Positions 10,514-21,450 of a stretch of 64,000 nucleotides of DNA are shown here, in pieces. The DNA is taken from NCBI RefSeq assembly GCF_026262505.1, contig NC_067203.1, positions 27,571,411-27,635,410 on the forward strand, given 5' to 3'. Position 1 is the stretch's first letter. Each line of letters opens with the position of its first letter. The notes under the pieces are model-generated. The model saw only the letters and a program-made list of their open reading frames with translations. It was not told the origin of the DNA and did no database searches. The position numbers and the translations under genes were made by a program. Origin of the DNA: Trichomonas vaginalis G3. Taxonomy: Eukaryota; Parabasalia; Trichomonadida; Trichomonadidae.

Positions 10514-12284
10514 TCTGGACTATCTTTCCTCGAAGGACCTCTTTACGGGTGTAAAAACTCATAAAGTTCTCAAAAGATTCATTCTCGATCTCCATGCTGA
10601 AAGAATTTACAATAAAAAAGAGATCTACGCATCAAACTACAGCCATAAATGAACTGAACCCCTAAAGCTCAGCTCTTAGTTTATCAAAAACGTCGAAATC
10701 CTTCTCATTGCAATCAAATTTTCTCAATAACTCATAAGAAAAATCGAATTTTGATTAAGCCGATGTTATAGGTATCACAAATACTACAAACTTGAGCAAT
10801 ATCGAAATTGCCAGCAAAAAGTTTGAAATTGCATTGCTCATATTTGTTTTGTAAACTAAAAATCTGCTTATATTATTCATTAATTTTTTATATATTATTC
10901 ATATACTTTAATAAAAACAATACTATTTCACCTTAAAAATGAATTTCATAAGTCAATATTATTTTTTTGAAAATGTATCAATTTTCGATTAAAACAACAT
11001 GAGAATAAAATTTACGCAAAATTATTTTAAAAAATGGTTTTAAAAATTTACAATTGATGAAGAATAAGATTGCAAGAAGTTTTGAAGTTTAATTTTAAGA
11101 AAAAAAATTCGGATATTATTCATGGATCTAAGTAATCTGATATTTGAGTATCGGCACTATGCATAAAACATATATTTATAGTTTTTTTGGATTTTTATGA
11201 TTTTAAATATATTCAAATTTGGCAATCCAATAGATTTTTAAAAAATAGGTAAATAAAAATAGATTACATATGCAGCAGATTTAGAACATGAAACAAATCT
11301 TATAGTGACCCAAAAAAAAATTCATGATCCAAAAAAGAAAAAATTCAGCTAAATGGGAATCAAACCTTGGCATAATGAATCAAAATGTCCGATATTTCCA
11401 CTATACTACACCAGCAGTTCGAAAAATACCCTTGGTGGTTCTATTTAATAGCTACTCCCAACGATAGGCGGTGTCCCCAGCTTTAGAGAGGTGGTAAAAG
11501 TAAGGCAAATCTGGGTAATATACTTTAGCGTCGTTATTAATTGCATTAAGATCAGAATCAATTCCTTCAGAAGACTCTTTAATTTTAGCGATATGAATTT
11601 CTTTTTAATCAGCATCGATAGAGAGTTTATGAAGAAACAACTACTTTTATATTTTGATACTCATTTTTGTGTCTTTTACTAGCTTCGAGAAACATAATGT
11701 AAAAATTTCGGTGCATTTTCATATCTGAATATTACGCTATCAGCTTAATCTGAAAAAAAACTAAGGTAGATTCCAATGGCAATTCTCCTTAATTAACATA
11801 GTTCATGTTTTTTAACGTATTACCGTTATTTTCGTTACAAATGTGGATTCAATATCGGTAAAAGAAAAAATTGCTGATCAATATTTTGCTAATTTTCGAT
11901 GATATAGTTTTTGGACTAGGAATATTGTATTTGAAGCTGTTTGCTAGTGCACATTTAGAATTTTCAGCAAAAATTATTATTGAGAGTGAATCAAAATTTC
12001 TTGAATATGTTTATAAATGATAAGTCGCACAATCAAGTGTGTCTCCTGTAAATTTCTCTCTTAGCGCAATAGTTATAGAAAGGATAAGCATTTCATACTT
12101 ATGATACCTAATTTAATTCCATAACGAAAGGCCTTTCTTAGATCCAAGAGAAGATTTCTCTGTTTAGTTTCAAATCCATAATTGCAATATCTACTATAAT
12201 TCCTCCGTATAAAATTTGGTTCCTTTCGATATGCCAATATTATATTAATATTATTAAAAAAAGTGACTTATTAGAAGGATTTTA

Positions 12285-12704
12285 ATGAAGTTATATAAGC
12301 CAAAGCTCTTGTTGACCACAGTAATACTTTTGATTATGCCCACTATGCTTATTCAACTCCGGTTAAGTATCCCGAATTATGGCGGTTCATTAAGAAATAT
12401 GAAAATTTGGGATGTTACTTTATATAACGGCGAGTCTTACATTCTCATGCTTCGAATATGGAGACTAATGCCTTTTATCCATCATTTTACAGTTCAAATA
12501 TCAACAAACACTTACACTGACAAAGAGAGAAACGTTTCCTTCTGGCCTTTTGAGAAGGAAATAAAAGAATATGTAGATATGGGTTTGCTATCAATATTTT
12601 ACAATAAACTAACTTGTCCACATCCTCATCCATGGGGTTACGTATGGTGCTTGGACGCAAACGCTCGGCTGCATCTTTTTGAAAATTGGAAAACTTTAAA
12701 TCCT
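12285..12704 (+). pseudogene. GT17-type glycosyltransferase gene, 5' part, cut by Maverick 1
   Basis: About 140 codons from ATG 12285 encode a type II membrane start (residues 8-26, LLLTTVILLIMPTMLIQLRL region), then WDVTLYNGESYILMLRIWRL, typical of the beginning of the GT17 domain. That family contains beta-1,4-mannosyl-glycoprotein GlcNAc-transferases (MGAT3-like), acting in the Golgi on N-glycans. The frame stops just inside the Maverick. The remainder lies at 32872-33491. Before the insertion the target ATCCT was present once, and the host reading frame is in register on the two sides, so the gene was probably whole shortly before the hit. Confidence 0.75.
12700..12704. repeat. target-site duplication ATCCT, left
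   Basis: ATCCT directly precedes the terminal AGTTAGTAT of Maverick 1 and recurs at 32872-32876 directly after its other end. Maverick integrases are known to make 5-6 bp duplications. Confidence 0.85.
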
Positions 12705-12715
12705 AGTTAGTATCC

Positions 12716-12760
12716 CTAAGTCGTGTACTGTGGCACTGCGCGCCTCCGTACACCACTTAG
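12716..12760. repeat. terminal hairpin of Maverick 1 (left)
   Basis: CTAAGTCGTGTAC pairs with GTACACCACTTAG (12 of 13 positions) around the loop core GGCACTGCGCGCCTCC at 12732. The same core sits in a hairpin at the same distance from the end of Maverick 2, but with a different stem sequence. The mirror copy is at 32816-32860. Confidence 0.8.
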
Positions 12761-12971
12761 CGGTTTTGACACTTTACGAAACCAGTAACGTATATTTTAC
12801 AACACAACCATAACACCAACTTAACCTTAAATATTTACAAAACCATCTGACACATAAACGACTTCACTAATGACTTCACTAACGACTTCACTAACGAATT
12901 CACTACCGTCCTCACTAAATAAAAATAACCTTATTTTATTTTTTTAAAATTTTTTATTTCATTACAAAGAC

Positions 12972-13406
12972 ATGTCCGACTACATTTACTATGACTCTTT
13001 CCCAGAACGTTTCCGTGAACTATTCAAAACTCAAGTAAAACTGAGAAACATGCATTTTAACAAAGACAGACCCATTGACGATGAAAGAAACCCTGAATAT
13101 ATTACAATCCCTTATGACGCAAAGTTCATTGCATACATTCCTTATGGTCGCAGAGGAACGAAAACTATTTCAACAAAGAACAAAAATTATTTCTGGAGCG
13201 ATGAAGAAAATTGCCTTATCTACATAAATGCATACTTAAATAAAGCTACATATTGTACAAAAGAAGGTTGGACTGGATTTGAGCTCTACATATACGACGA
13301 CGATGGAAACAGACGTTGTGTATACCCATACGATAATATGTACCATTGTTTTCATCAAGCATTAAACGAATACATAGTCAGTAAGGGTCTCATTCCTGTT
13401 GAGTAG
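12972..13406 (+). CDS. terminal-repeat protein, 144 aa (left copy)
   Basis: A complete small frame starting MSDYIYYDSF lies wholly inside the terminal repeat, so an identical copy exists at 32170-32604. The protein is aromatic and charged (many Tyr, Phe, Asp) with a CIYINAYLNKATYC centre and no membrane span. I do not recognise the family. The start follows a T-rich run and ACAAAGAC. Maverick 2 carries a different gene in this slot (108 residues), so this is an accessory position rather than a core gene. Confidence 0.7.
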   Translation: MSDYIYYDSFPERFRELFKTQVKLRNMHFNKDRPIDDERNPEYITIPYDAKFIAYIPYGRRGTKTISTKNKNYFWSDEENCLIYINAYLNKATYCTKEGWTGFELYIYDDDGNRRCVYPYDNMYHCFHQALNEYIVSKGLIPVE

Positions 13407-13504
13407 ATATGCTTTATTTTTGTTCTGTCATTTATATAAAAATTAATGATATCACCACCCTCACACGTATGAAAACATAGCACAAAAATAAATTTAGGTG
13501 AAGT

Positions 13505-13518
13505 GGTGAGATCTCACC
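13505..13518. repeat. AGATCT-centred palindrome, GTGAG type
   Basis: GGTGAGATCTCACC is a perfect palindrome just inside the inner edge of the terminal repeat, flanked by further GGTGA/TCACC pairs that extend the inverted repeat. It belongs to a set of seven such sites in the two elements. Confidence 0.75.
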
Positions 13519-13559
13519 TCTTTTTTCACCTCTTTTCTCACCCTGTTGAATTCATTGCT

Positions 13560-13796
13560 TTATAACTCTCTTCCTTTCTCCAACTCTTCTAACTTCTTCC
13601 TAAGTTCAGCAATGTTGTCCTCATGAAGTTTAATCTTCCTTAATATACCTTCTCTATCTAATGGTTGCTTTATCTTTCTAAACTGAACTCTACCATCCTT
13701 CATAGTATGAATGTAAAAACCTTCTGGAATAGTTCCTGATTTAATGTATTCTACCAAAAACTTTTGTTTCATTGCTTCAGTGACTTTAGTCGTCAT
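13560..13796 (-). CDS. small coiled-coil protein, 78 aa (Maverick)
   Basis: The ATG at 13796 is the first true start; the longer frame begins at TTG. Residues about 22-42 read IPEGFYIHTMKDGRVQFRKI, a short beta motif, and residues about 50-78 form a charged helix, probably coiled coil (KIKLHEDNIAELRKKLEEL). The last codons overlap the terminal-repeat edge. Its function is unknown; the copy in Maverick 2 at 59867-60103 differs by only a few residues, which suggests the protein mattered to the element. Confidence 0.65.
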   Translation of the reverse strand: MTTKVTEAMKQKFLVEYIKSGTIPEGFYIHTMKDGRVQFRKIKQPLDREGILRKIKLHEDNIAELRKKLEELEKGREL

Positions 13797-13844
13797 TTCA
13801 ATCAAATAAAAATTTTAATATTAAATAAAAATAACGTTATTTTT

Positions 13845-14280
13845 TCAGTAAGGAAACGCAGGAGTTTTACGATTTATTTGAGGAGTAGGTTCTGGTTTAA
13901 ATGTTGGAGTCGGTTTAGGAGTTGACTTTTGAACAGGAGTTTGTACTTCCATAGGTTCAGGAGTCATTGAAGGTTTTGGCGAAGGTGTTGGAGTTTGTTT
14001 AACTTCAGCTACTTCAGTATTATTTACAACATTTGCTTTATTTCTTTTCAACATCATAACTGCTCCTGCTGTAGCTAGCAAACCTAGTGGGAGACCATTT
14101 TATATAAGGACTTGACCAAATGCTATTTTTGACAGGAGCTGGTGGAACACCTAACCTTGGTGAGACTGCTCTTTGCCATTGTGCAGCTCGTAAGAAATAT
14201 TCAATAGGTGCTCCATAATCGTATGGTAAAGTTTGTTTCATAGATGGTGAAGGTTCGCGAGAGCTTGATGAAGAACTCAT
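13845..14280 (-). pseudogene. Pro-rich membrane protein (Maverick 1), broken
   Basis: The Ser-rich N-terminus (MSSSSSSREPS) is followed by a segment like AAQWQRAVSPRLGVPPAPVK, one hydrophobic span (LLATAGAVMML in Maverick 2) and a Thr/Pro/Lys-rich tail with repeated TPxP motifs. This layout suggests a membrane or virion-surface stalk protein. It lies next to the major capsid gene, as in Maverick 2, where it is open (59348-59818). The copy here is broken. The tail is shorter than in Maverick 2, so the Pro-rich repeat number varies. Confidence 0.6.
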
Positions 14281-14310
14281 TTATAAGCTTTAAAAATAAA
14301 CGTTCATCCT

Positions 14311-15881
14311 TTATTCCTCACTGTCGTCCGTAGCTAAGTTATAGTCATCTAATCTTATTATGGGATGCCTGACTGTCTTACCTGAATGGCAAAGCAACAA
14401 TCCCTCATAAATCCAATAAGTGGCTTTGGTACATTTTCAGTTGCTAGTTCAATAGGTCCTTTAACAGACAATTTGTATGTTATTGGAGCAGTAGATGTTT
14501 GACCTTGCTGGAAGCAAAATCCACTTCTGTTGGAAAACCACATAAGAAATGTGTGTTGTCATAGCTATCCCATTTATGTTCCACACTACCATCATCCACC
14601 AATGACCTCATAACATCTTCATTAAATCCTATCATATCATTGTTTGCATTGCAAGCGTTCGCAACCATTTCATAAAATACAGGTCCATATGATTTTTCAG
14701 ATTCTGCAGGCATATTTCCATAAGCTCCCATGGAAAGCTGAAGATATTTAAACTTAGGGTTCTCAAAATTAACATAATAGTTGTCTTTCTTTCTAAATAG
14801 TGCCCAAATACTTTTAACATTAATAGGCGTATAAGCTGCTGTAAATGTTGCACTTGAACTATCTGTATTCTTTGAGAATGAACCGTCCATAGGAATCCAA
14901 TCCATAACTTTAACAGGAAAACATAAAGCCTCGTTTGTATAATGTTCTACAAGTTCTGTATAAATGTTAGGGTCTAAAGAGAATGACTTTGGATGAATAA
15001 AACATTCATTAAAATCCATCTTTGTTCGAAATAGTTGCTGAGTTACAGTTGTAATAGTAACTGTTCACTAGCTTCTACTGCCTTCGTTATCATAGTGAAT
15101 GGTTCATTCCATGGAACAAATTTATTTGTCGGTGGATTTGAATCTGAAGCAAATGCAACTTTAAGATTGGATTGAAAGCAATGATATCATTTACAGATAT
15201 AGATGTGCATTGTAAGGCGTCGCTACTGAACTTTACTTTAAGCTGAATGTTTCCTGCAAAAGCTCGAATAAATCGAATAGCTTCTAATGGAAGGAATCTT
15301 CTAACAGGAATTCTTAAACGAAGCTTAAAATCAAATGATTTTCCTGCTGTAATTGGACCACTAACAATTTGTCCTGTTCTGCATGTTCCCGAACGACTCC
15401 ATACATCTTCATGTCGAGTCTTTGAGAAAACATCTACTTTCTTTATTTGTTCGGTAGTTTGTGAGTTTGAAGTTATATATGCTTCTTCTCTTGCGTTGTC
15501 TTGAGAATATACGATACGACCATTTGCAAGGATTTGATATCCAGCAACTGCATAGAAAGCGTCATCGAAACCAATCCAAAATCCTAGTGGGTTTGTTTTA
15601 TTGGAACCTGAACCAATTTCTTTATCTACAACAAATTGACCTTCCATTTTATACGTAATGAATGTATTGTAAAGGTCCAACATATTTTCACCAGGAGGTG
15701 AGAGATTGAATGTTACCCATGTGTTATCTTTAGCAGTTCCAGGTTGTGATGGAATCTTTGCGTCAGAATATTTTCTATTAGTGTCACCAATTTGAACTGC
15801 ATTGTCTATGATATCGAAATATGAGCGAATCTGATGAATATGCTCTGCTGGAGTAAATTCGTTTAACTGTTCGTTCTGCAT
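14311..15881 (-). pseudogene. major capsid protein (hexon-like) of Maverick 1, broken
   Basis: The region matches, piece by piece, the open 524-residue frame at 57743-59317 in Maverick 2. It begins MQNEQLNEFTPAEHIHQIRS and contains beta-rich stretches such as TWVTFNLSPPGENMLDLYN and FKLRLRIPVRRFLPLEAIRF. Its size, beta-rich character and place beside the polymerase and small proteins fit the double-jelly-roll major capsid protein (PY) known from Polintons. This copy has a small number of breaks. The capsid identity is inferred from family architecture, not from a structural match. Confidence 0.7.
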
Positions 15882-15908
15882 GTATTTACTTCAGATAAAA
15901 ATATCTAT

Positions 15909-16343
15909 TTACTTCATTATTCTCACTCTTCTTCTTGGCATTCGTGGTGGAAGTTGTTTCTTGACATTTTCAATGAACTGTACATTCTCTTTTATCTCAA
16001 CTTCTTTCACTGGCGGGTCAGGATTCTTTGACTCGGTTTGTTTTTCAATGAAATTCACGAACTTTGCAATAAGCTCTTGGTTCGTTATTGAAAGTACATC
16101 TGGCTTCTTTTCTTCTGGTTCTATTGACTTTTCAGTTTGAATAGAAGGCTTAACATGGGCTTCGTGGGCTTCGCCCTTGCCATACACCTTAATGTTGTCG
16201 CTTTCTGCATTCGCTAATGGAACCTTTCTTTTTCTTACGTATATTTTACCATCTTTACTCTGACTTACGTAATAGAAAGGATGTTGTATTCCTCTGGCGT
16301 CATTTAATATAATAGACTCTCGTTCTGATTTTGACAAGCTCAT
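15909..16343 (-). CDS. Maverick protein, 144 aa, with in-frame mini-hairpin insert
   Basis: The frame is complete from ATG 16343. Residues about 20-35 (HPFYYVSQSKDGKIYVRKRK) resemble the small beta motif of the 78-residue protein. The C-terminus is very basic (QLPPRMPRRRVRIMK), as expected of a DNA- or capsid-associated protein. Between them lies KVYGKGEAHEAHVKPS, encoded by a GC-rich GGGCTTCG repeat at 16155-16176 that looks like an inserted mini-element. It is divergent from the 82-residue gene, with a 45-bp spacer. The family is unknown. Confidence 0.65.
   Translation of the reverse strand: MSLSKSERESIILNDARGIQHPFYYVSQSKDGKIYVRKRKVPLANAESDNIKVYGKGEAHEAHVKPSIQTEKSIEPEEKKPDVLSITNQELIAKFVNFIEKQTESKNPDPPVKEVEIKENVQFIENVKKQLPPRMPRRRVRIMK
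16166..16176. repeat. GGGC-TTC-GCCC mini-hairpin inside a gene
   Basis: GGGCTTCGCCC forms a four-base-pair stem with a TTC loop (GAA on the other strand), and a second GGGCTTCG lies just upstream at 16156. The counterpart in Maverick 2 (about 57448) keeps most of the element with changed bases. Confidence 0.55.
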
Positions 16344-16388
16344 TTTACACCGGTTAAAGTTTTAATTTAGTTTTTTATCTGCAGTCAA

Positions 16389-16637
16389 ATGACTCAGACA
16401 AGCCCTACGGACAAGACCCAAGGGGTCATAGATGTTGAAGCATTGAAGAAAGAAATTCGCGAGCAAATTTTATCCGAACTGAAGGAACAAAAGCCAGAGA
16501 GACCAAAGAGAAAACTTAGTGAAAAACAACTTGCTGCATTAGCTGCTGGAAGACAAAAGAACCCAAGACTACTGGCGAAAAAAGCTAGAGAAGAAGCTGA
16601 AGCAAAAGCTAAAGAAGCTGAAGCAAAGAAAGAGTAA
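16389..16637 (+). CDS. small basic helical protein, 82 aa (Maverick)
   Basis: It starts MTQTSPTDKTQG, followed by an amphipathic helix (EALKKEIREQILSELKEQ), a basic PERPKRKLSEKQ segment, and an Ala/Lys/Glu-rich tail with AKAKEAEAKKE repeats. Such a charged helical protein may bind DNA or act as a virion core protein; this is inference. The codons for SPTDKTQG hold a hairpin, GACCC-AAG-GGGTC, at 16415-16427. It is followed after 24 bp by the 285-residue gene on the same strand. Confidence 0.6.
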   Translation: MTQTSPTDKTQGVIDVEALKKEIREQILSELKEQKPERPKRKLSEKQLAALAAGRQKNPRLLAKKAREEAEAKAKEAEAKKE

Positions 16638-16661
16638 ATGGTTTATTTTTATCTGAATTAA

Positions 16662-17519
16662 ATGTATAGACAAATACCTTTATCTGTTGCGTTCAGTAGT
16701 GAAAACCCTGACGTCAAAATAAAGGGGAACAGAGTAACGTTTAAGTTTCCAACAGACTGGATTGTGAACATAAATGAAGAGAAGTACATTGGCATAACAT
16801 CTATGTATATAACACGTGCTTTCAGAAAGGTTGACTTTATACTTCAAGTCGAGATAGAAAATGACGAACAGTCTTTAAACGCCCAAAACATTCACATATA
16901 CAAATACTTTAAAGACGATACAACATTGCTACAATGTATGATTTCATTTAATGAGATGTTCGAGAAAAAGTTCAACATTGAAGTACAAACTTTACAGCCT
17001 TTACGTGAGTTTCTTGCACAACTGAAAGCAGAAGGTAGTCAGCCACAACTTATAGACTTTCATTATGAATTTAATGAAAATGAAGATGGAACACATGACT
17101 GTCAGTTTGTTATATATTCACCATTCAATGAAGTGGCTAAAAAGAAAGAAAATCCATTACGTATAAGATTTCAAATCTCTGAACCAAGTGATGATTTCAA
17201 GAATGTTTTCAATTATGATGCAATGCTTCCGAGGAAAAATGATTTTTCCGAAATTAAATTTCCAGGTATTTGGGATAGAAAACAAGCAATATTATATTCA
17301 AACCTAAGTAAAGGAGTTGAAAATGAGTTCATAGGTCATACAAGAACTACACCACTTCCTAACCCTAAATACTATAAATTAACTGGCTTCAATCGTGAGT
17401 TTTGGATAGACATGTTCTCCACTCATGACCATAACTGCCCAGTGTTCTTACCTCCAGACCATAAGGACTGTCTCTACATTAAAGCACAACTCTTAAACTC
17501 TACCATCGCAGTATTGTAA
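16662..17519 (+). CDS. penton/fibre-like protein A, 285 aa (Maverick 1)
   Basis: A complete frame preceded by TTATTTTTATCTGAATTAAATG. It is beta-rich with no membrane span. The N-terminus includes PLSVAFSSENPDVKIKGN and KYIGITSMYIT, and the C-terminus reads YYKLTGF...FWIDMFSTHDHN..FLPPDHKDCLYIKAQL. The same end pattern (aromatic-x-L/I-T, then a hydrophobic strand, then LPxDxKDxLxI) occurs in the 293-residue protein at 30418, so the two look like paralogues. Minor capsid (penton, PX) and fibre-attachment proteins of Polintons have this size and character. The role is inferred; the copy in Maverick 2 is also open. Confidence 0.6.
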   Translation: MYRQIPLSVAFSSENPDVKIKGNRVTFKFPTDWIVNINEEKYIGITSMYITRAFRKVDFILQVEIENDEQSLNAQNIHIYKYFKDDTTLLQCMISFNEMFEKKFNIEVQTLQPLREFLAQLKAEGSQPQLIDFHYEFNENEDGTHDCQFVIYSPFNEVAKKKENPLRIRFQISEPSDDFKNVFNYDAMLPRKNDFSEIKFPGIWDRKQAILYSNLSKGVENEFIGHTRTTPLPNPKYYKLTGFNREFWIDMFSTHDHNCPVFLPPDHKDCLYIKAQLLNSTIAVL

Positions 17520-17579
17520 ATGACCACATGGGCTTATTTTTATCACGAATGACATCATTGCTGACAAAAATAAATGACC

Positions 17580-20500
17580 TCAGAACTTCAACTTACTAAT
17601 AAAGCTTGTTTTAGTCGTTATTGAGAAGTTAAACTTCTCTTCAAAGCAAGGTTGACATGACTTACATAAGTCGAATGCAATCTCTTGACCGTCATAAAGT
17701 GCTTTATATAACTTCATAACACTGAACTCAGAGTCTTTGTCATATGTTCCTTGCGGAACCATTAAACCTTTATCTTCATCATAGAAACACTGAACAGAGT
17801 CAGGAAACATTTCATTAGCGGTTAAAGCAATAACATCTTGCTTCACGCCTTTCATTCTGCAGTGAAATGCAACTTCATTTAAATCATTCGTGAGTAAGTC
17901 TATGTAAGTCTTCTTTCCACAAAATATTGACTTGTATGCTAAACTTTGTTTTCCAGGTGTGATTTCTGCAAAGTCGCTATGAAATTGACCAAGGTTTTTA
18001 CCAATGAGAACTCTTCCATAACGTTTCTCAAACTCTTCAGCTAAACGAGGGATATCTTCATTGTAGAGATGCATACTGTCCGTATCGCTATAAAAGATGT
18101 CCATTCCTAAGTCTTCAGCAGTACAGAATACTTCACACATTATTCTCTTCGACATAGACAGAATATTAACACCAAGTGGACAGAAGTTAAAGTGTCTGCA
18201 AATGCTTTTCGTTAGCTTGAAAATAGTTTTATCTGAACCATCCAAACCTTCGAACTTCACTATATGGTTGTAGTTTCTGATGGCATATCTTATAGCATCT
18301 TTGTCATTTACTATGGTTATTTTTGACTCAATAGGAGATAGAATAGTTTTGCCATAAATACTGTTCAGAATGAGCTTTATATTTTCTTGCAAAGGATTTC
18401 CTTCTTTCTTATACTTTAACCTTAACTCAAACAACTTCTTTACTTCATCTCTTATTCTAATATCTCTGTTTCCATCGTAATAATATCCTTGCAACACTTC
18501 ACATTTGACACCTTGATATTTTATGAGGTCTTGTAATGTTATATGGTCAACATACATTAAACAGCAAGTGTTTGAACTTCTGGGAACGTTAAGTTCTGGA
18601 TTTAGTTCAGGGTCACAAACTATTAAAGGAAAGTGTCTATGTATTCCAATCTCTGTTATCTTAATGAGAACAAAGAAGCCAGACATAAACTTTTCACCAA
18701 TGGGTTCCTTTTGGTCGTCATCGAATAAATGTCTCATGAGATACTCTGTGCTTAACATTTCTTTCTTCATAACCTTTGGAATACCTTCTAAAGTATAAAG
18801 TCTTGCTATAGCTGAAGGATATAATGAAACAGCATCGAAGTCAGCAATGAGTTTCTTTTCGCTCTTTTGTTTAATATTATCTGACAGCATACATCTTCCA
18901 CCTTGAATGCATCTCGAAATAAACTCTCTTGGTTTATTTGAGAGGTCATATAAATTTCCATTCGGGAAGTACACTCTGTTCTCAAATAATTTGTTAGCAA
19001 TTGAACAAATACTAACGTAGTCATAAACGTTTAAATCAAATTCTTTCAATAAGTCATTTCTGAACTTTACAAATCCTTCTCTTAAAATTCTTACATCTTG
19101 TTTGCAATAGAATGTGCTATATTTTTCTAAATCGAAGTGGTTTTCATCTATTCTGCAACCTTTGATGGAATCTATGTTTTTCATGAATGTATCTGCATCC
19201 CGGATAAACTTACATGCTTCAGAAATGACACCAGTTCTGTTGTCATTTGCTAACAAAACACTGCTGTAGTAGTTGTATGGAAATACTTCTTTCGGTCCTG
19301 TTTGTAAGTTAAACATAGCAGGAAATAGTTTAAGCTTCTTATTTATAACACTGTAAGAGTCTTTTATAATAATTGCCCTTCCTTTATATAAGCCAGTTAT
19401 TTGCATTGTTCGTGAACCTTTAATGATGGGAGTTCCTTTCACTTCTGTCATGTGTCTTAAGATAAAGTTTATATCATAACTGAGGTTATGGAAATATATT
19501 AAACTCTTGTCAGGGAGTCTTTCCAAAAATTCTGTTGCACAGTTCTGACCCCAAATGCTTTCACTCACTGAACCATCTTCACTGTCATAACAGATGTTAA
19601 AAGCTTTATGAAAGCCATCGGTACTGCACTCAAAGTCAGCAAAGAAAACGTGCTCAGGAATGAACTTGCACTTATTTTTATTTACTTCTTTTGACTCTGC
19701 TTTCTTCTTCAGTTGTACACAATACTTTGGAGCATATGTCAAATCTTTAAATGGTGCAAGGTTCTGTTTATATAAGTCAGTCGTATATGTGAAAAGTTCT
19801 CCATAAGAAATAGGTTCGAAATATTTGCACTCCCACAATGTTTTCATAACATCCCATAACGGTGTTGTTCTATCATAACGAACTACATATTTGTTCTCTC
19901 TCTTTGTATAAATCTTCATCTGTTTCTCAATGTTCATTCCACCACACTCCTTCAAGATTTTTATATAGTTGCGAATGAAATATGTTGTCATTGGTAATCT
20001 TTCATTTAGCATGTAGTGGTCTTCAACAAGAAGTAAGTCAATAGTTCTAACAGTTTCACATTCTTTTGGTATGTATCTCTTTATTTCATTATGTCTTGAG
20101 TCATTGAAATAACCAATGACAACATTAAATGCTATACCTGTTGCGTCAGAAATTTCTTGTACTTTACTTTGAGGAAAGTCTCTAACACGAATGACTTCTC
20201 TCATGTGGTCAATAGTTTCTTCATTTACTCCAGCCTGAATGCAAGCATAAACGAAACAATTGTCTTCTGTCATAAGTGTTGCAGTTCTTTTGTTCAGTTC
20301 ATTGAAGATTTGGTAGCGCTCAAGATTTATAGGTAATGTGCAAAGATACTTCCAGAACTGACCGCTTCTCTTCTTATAAAACTTCTTTTCACCATTATCT
20401 TTCCAAAAGCTTTCTATAAGTGCTGGGTTTCCTGTTTGCTTAAGAGCTTCCAAAATGGCTTTCTGGTCATTTTCAGTGTGCTTTCATCTCTATATGGTCT

Positions 20501-21360
20501 CTTTTTTTGGTTTGCCTTTCTTTACATCTGACATCGGTTAAGCCTTCATATTCTGTTAAATCATACATCTTTATTTCAGTAAGATTCTTTATGTTTGTCA
20601 AGAAGAAGTCATAGTGCATTTCAACAATACCTGCAGCATTTGCTTCTATCTCTGATATAAAGTTCTCCTTCAAGAGCTGATGTAGTAATGTTCCAATATT
20701 ATTGAGGTTTAACGTAGAACATTCATACTTTCCACCAAGTTTATAACATACCATCCATCTTTGTTGGGAGTTTATTTTAATCTTCTCTAAGAGTCTCATG
20801 AAAACCTTACCGAAATGTTTGTGTAAGTAGTCTCTGTTTGGTTCATCTAAAGCTTCGATGTTAAAGTCAATGAGTCTATTGCCTGTCTTAACATTCCTCT
20901 TCCTATTCTCTTCATCTTTCTTTAACCATCTCTCACCTTCTTTTGGTTTGTCGTCAATGGAACGAAGGACATCGTTAGCTTTGCGAACTTGTTCTATAGC
21001 GCTCTTAAACATCTCTCTTCTCTGTTGTTTCAGTGTGTCGTCTCTTCTTCTTGTTTCACCGACGTTTGCATTTGTTATGTCATACATTTCTCTTCTTACT
21101 TCATGAGGTACTGAACGTCTATGATATAAGTCAGTAGCAACGTCATTTAAAGGAAATGCTCTTGCATGGACTTCGTCCTCGCCGCGTTGCGGCTTTATGA
21201 ACTCATGAATTCTATCATAACTTATTGCACCATTATAGTCATTGAGGATGTCAGCGAGTGCTTTTTTGTTTGTTGCGTAATGCTTTGCAACATCTATATT
21301 AGCTTCTGTAAGAAGTTGTTTTATTTCCGAGTGTTCTAACTTAGACAACTTCCGATACAT
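17580..21360 (-). pseudogene. protein-primed DNA polymerase B region of Maverick 1, broken
   Basis: A frame of 957 codons shows the B-family polymerase in order: Exo I FADFECS near residue 272, Exo II FHNLSYDINF near 325, Exo III FYCKQDVRIL near 448, motif A DFDAVSLYPSAI near 541, motif B KLILNSIYGK near 696 and motif C YSDTDS near 788. It has the inserts expected of protein-primed enzymes. The upstream 295-residue part (MYRKLSKLEHSEIKQLL) is basic and helical and may be the terminal-protein-like region. The polymerase copies the element from protein-primed ends. The region is broken in this copy. Confidence 0.9.
21168..21192. repeat. double-hairpin mini-element inside the polymerase N-terminal region
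   Basis: GGAC-TTC-GTCC (21168-21178) and CCGC-GTT-GCGG (21182-21192) form two adjacent short hairpins. They encode PQRGEDEVH in frame. The same pair is present in Maverick 2 at 52408-52432, and similar pairs occur elsewhere in both elements. Confidence 0.65.
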
Positions 21361-21450
21361 CTTTAGTAGGAAATAAAAAATATTTTTGAAAAAATTAGAT
21401 TAGATTTTTTTTTAAAGTTATTTTTCAAAATAATTTAATATTTTTTTTTA

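Larger units (their letters stand above)
8636..12284. other. long AT-rich spacer without a recognised gene
   Basis: No long open frame or RNA gene could be recognised over about 3.6 kb; the few frames of 60-73 codons look random. The more complex parts are about 9040-9300 and 10200-10560, which hold inverted repeats described separately. Decayed gene remnants are possible but nothing could be matched by eye. Confidence 0.6.
12705..13576. repeat. Maverick 1 left terminal inverted repeat, 872 bp
   Basis: It matches the reverse complement of 32000-32871 and ends inward at CTCTTCCTT. I saw about one difference (near 13411). It contains a complete copy of the 144-residue terminal-repeat gene and an AGATCT-centred palindrome near its inner edge. 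Confidence 0.9.

Noticed and set aside
11491-11682. 63-codon open frame in the long spacer
   Set aside because: Expected by chance in AT-rich DNA; no family motif and no promoter element.
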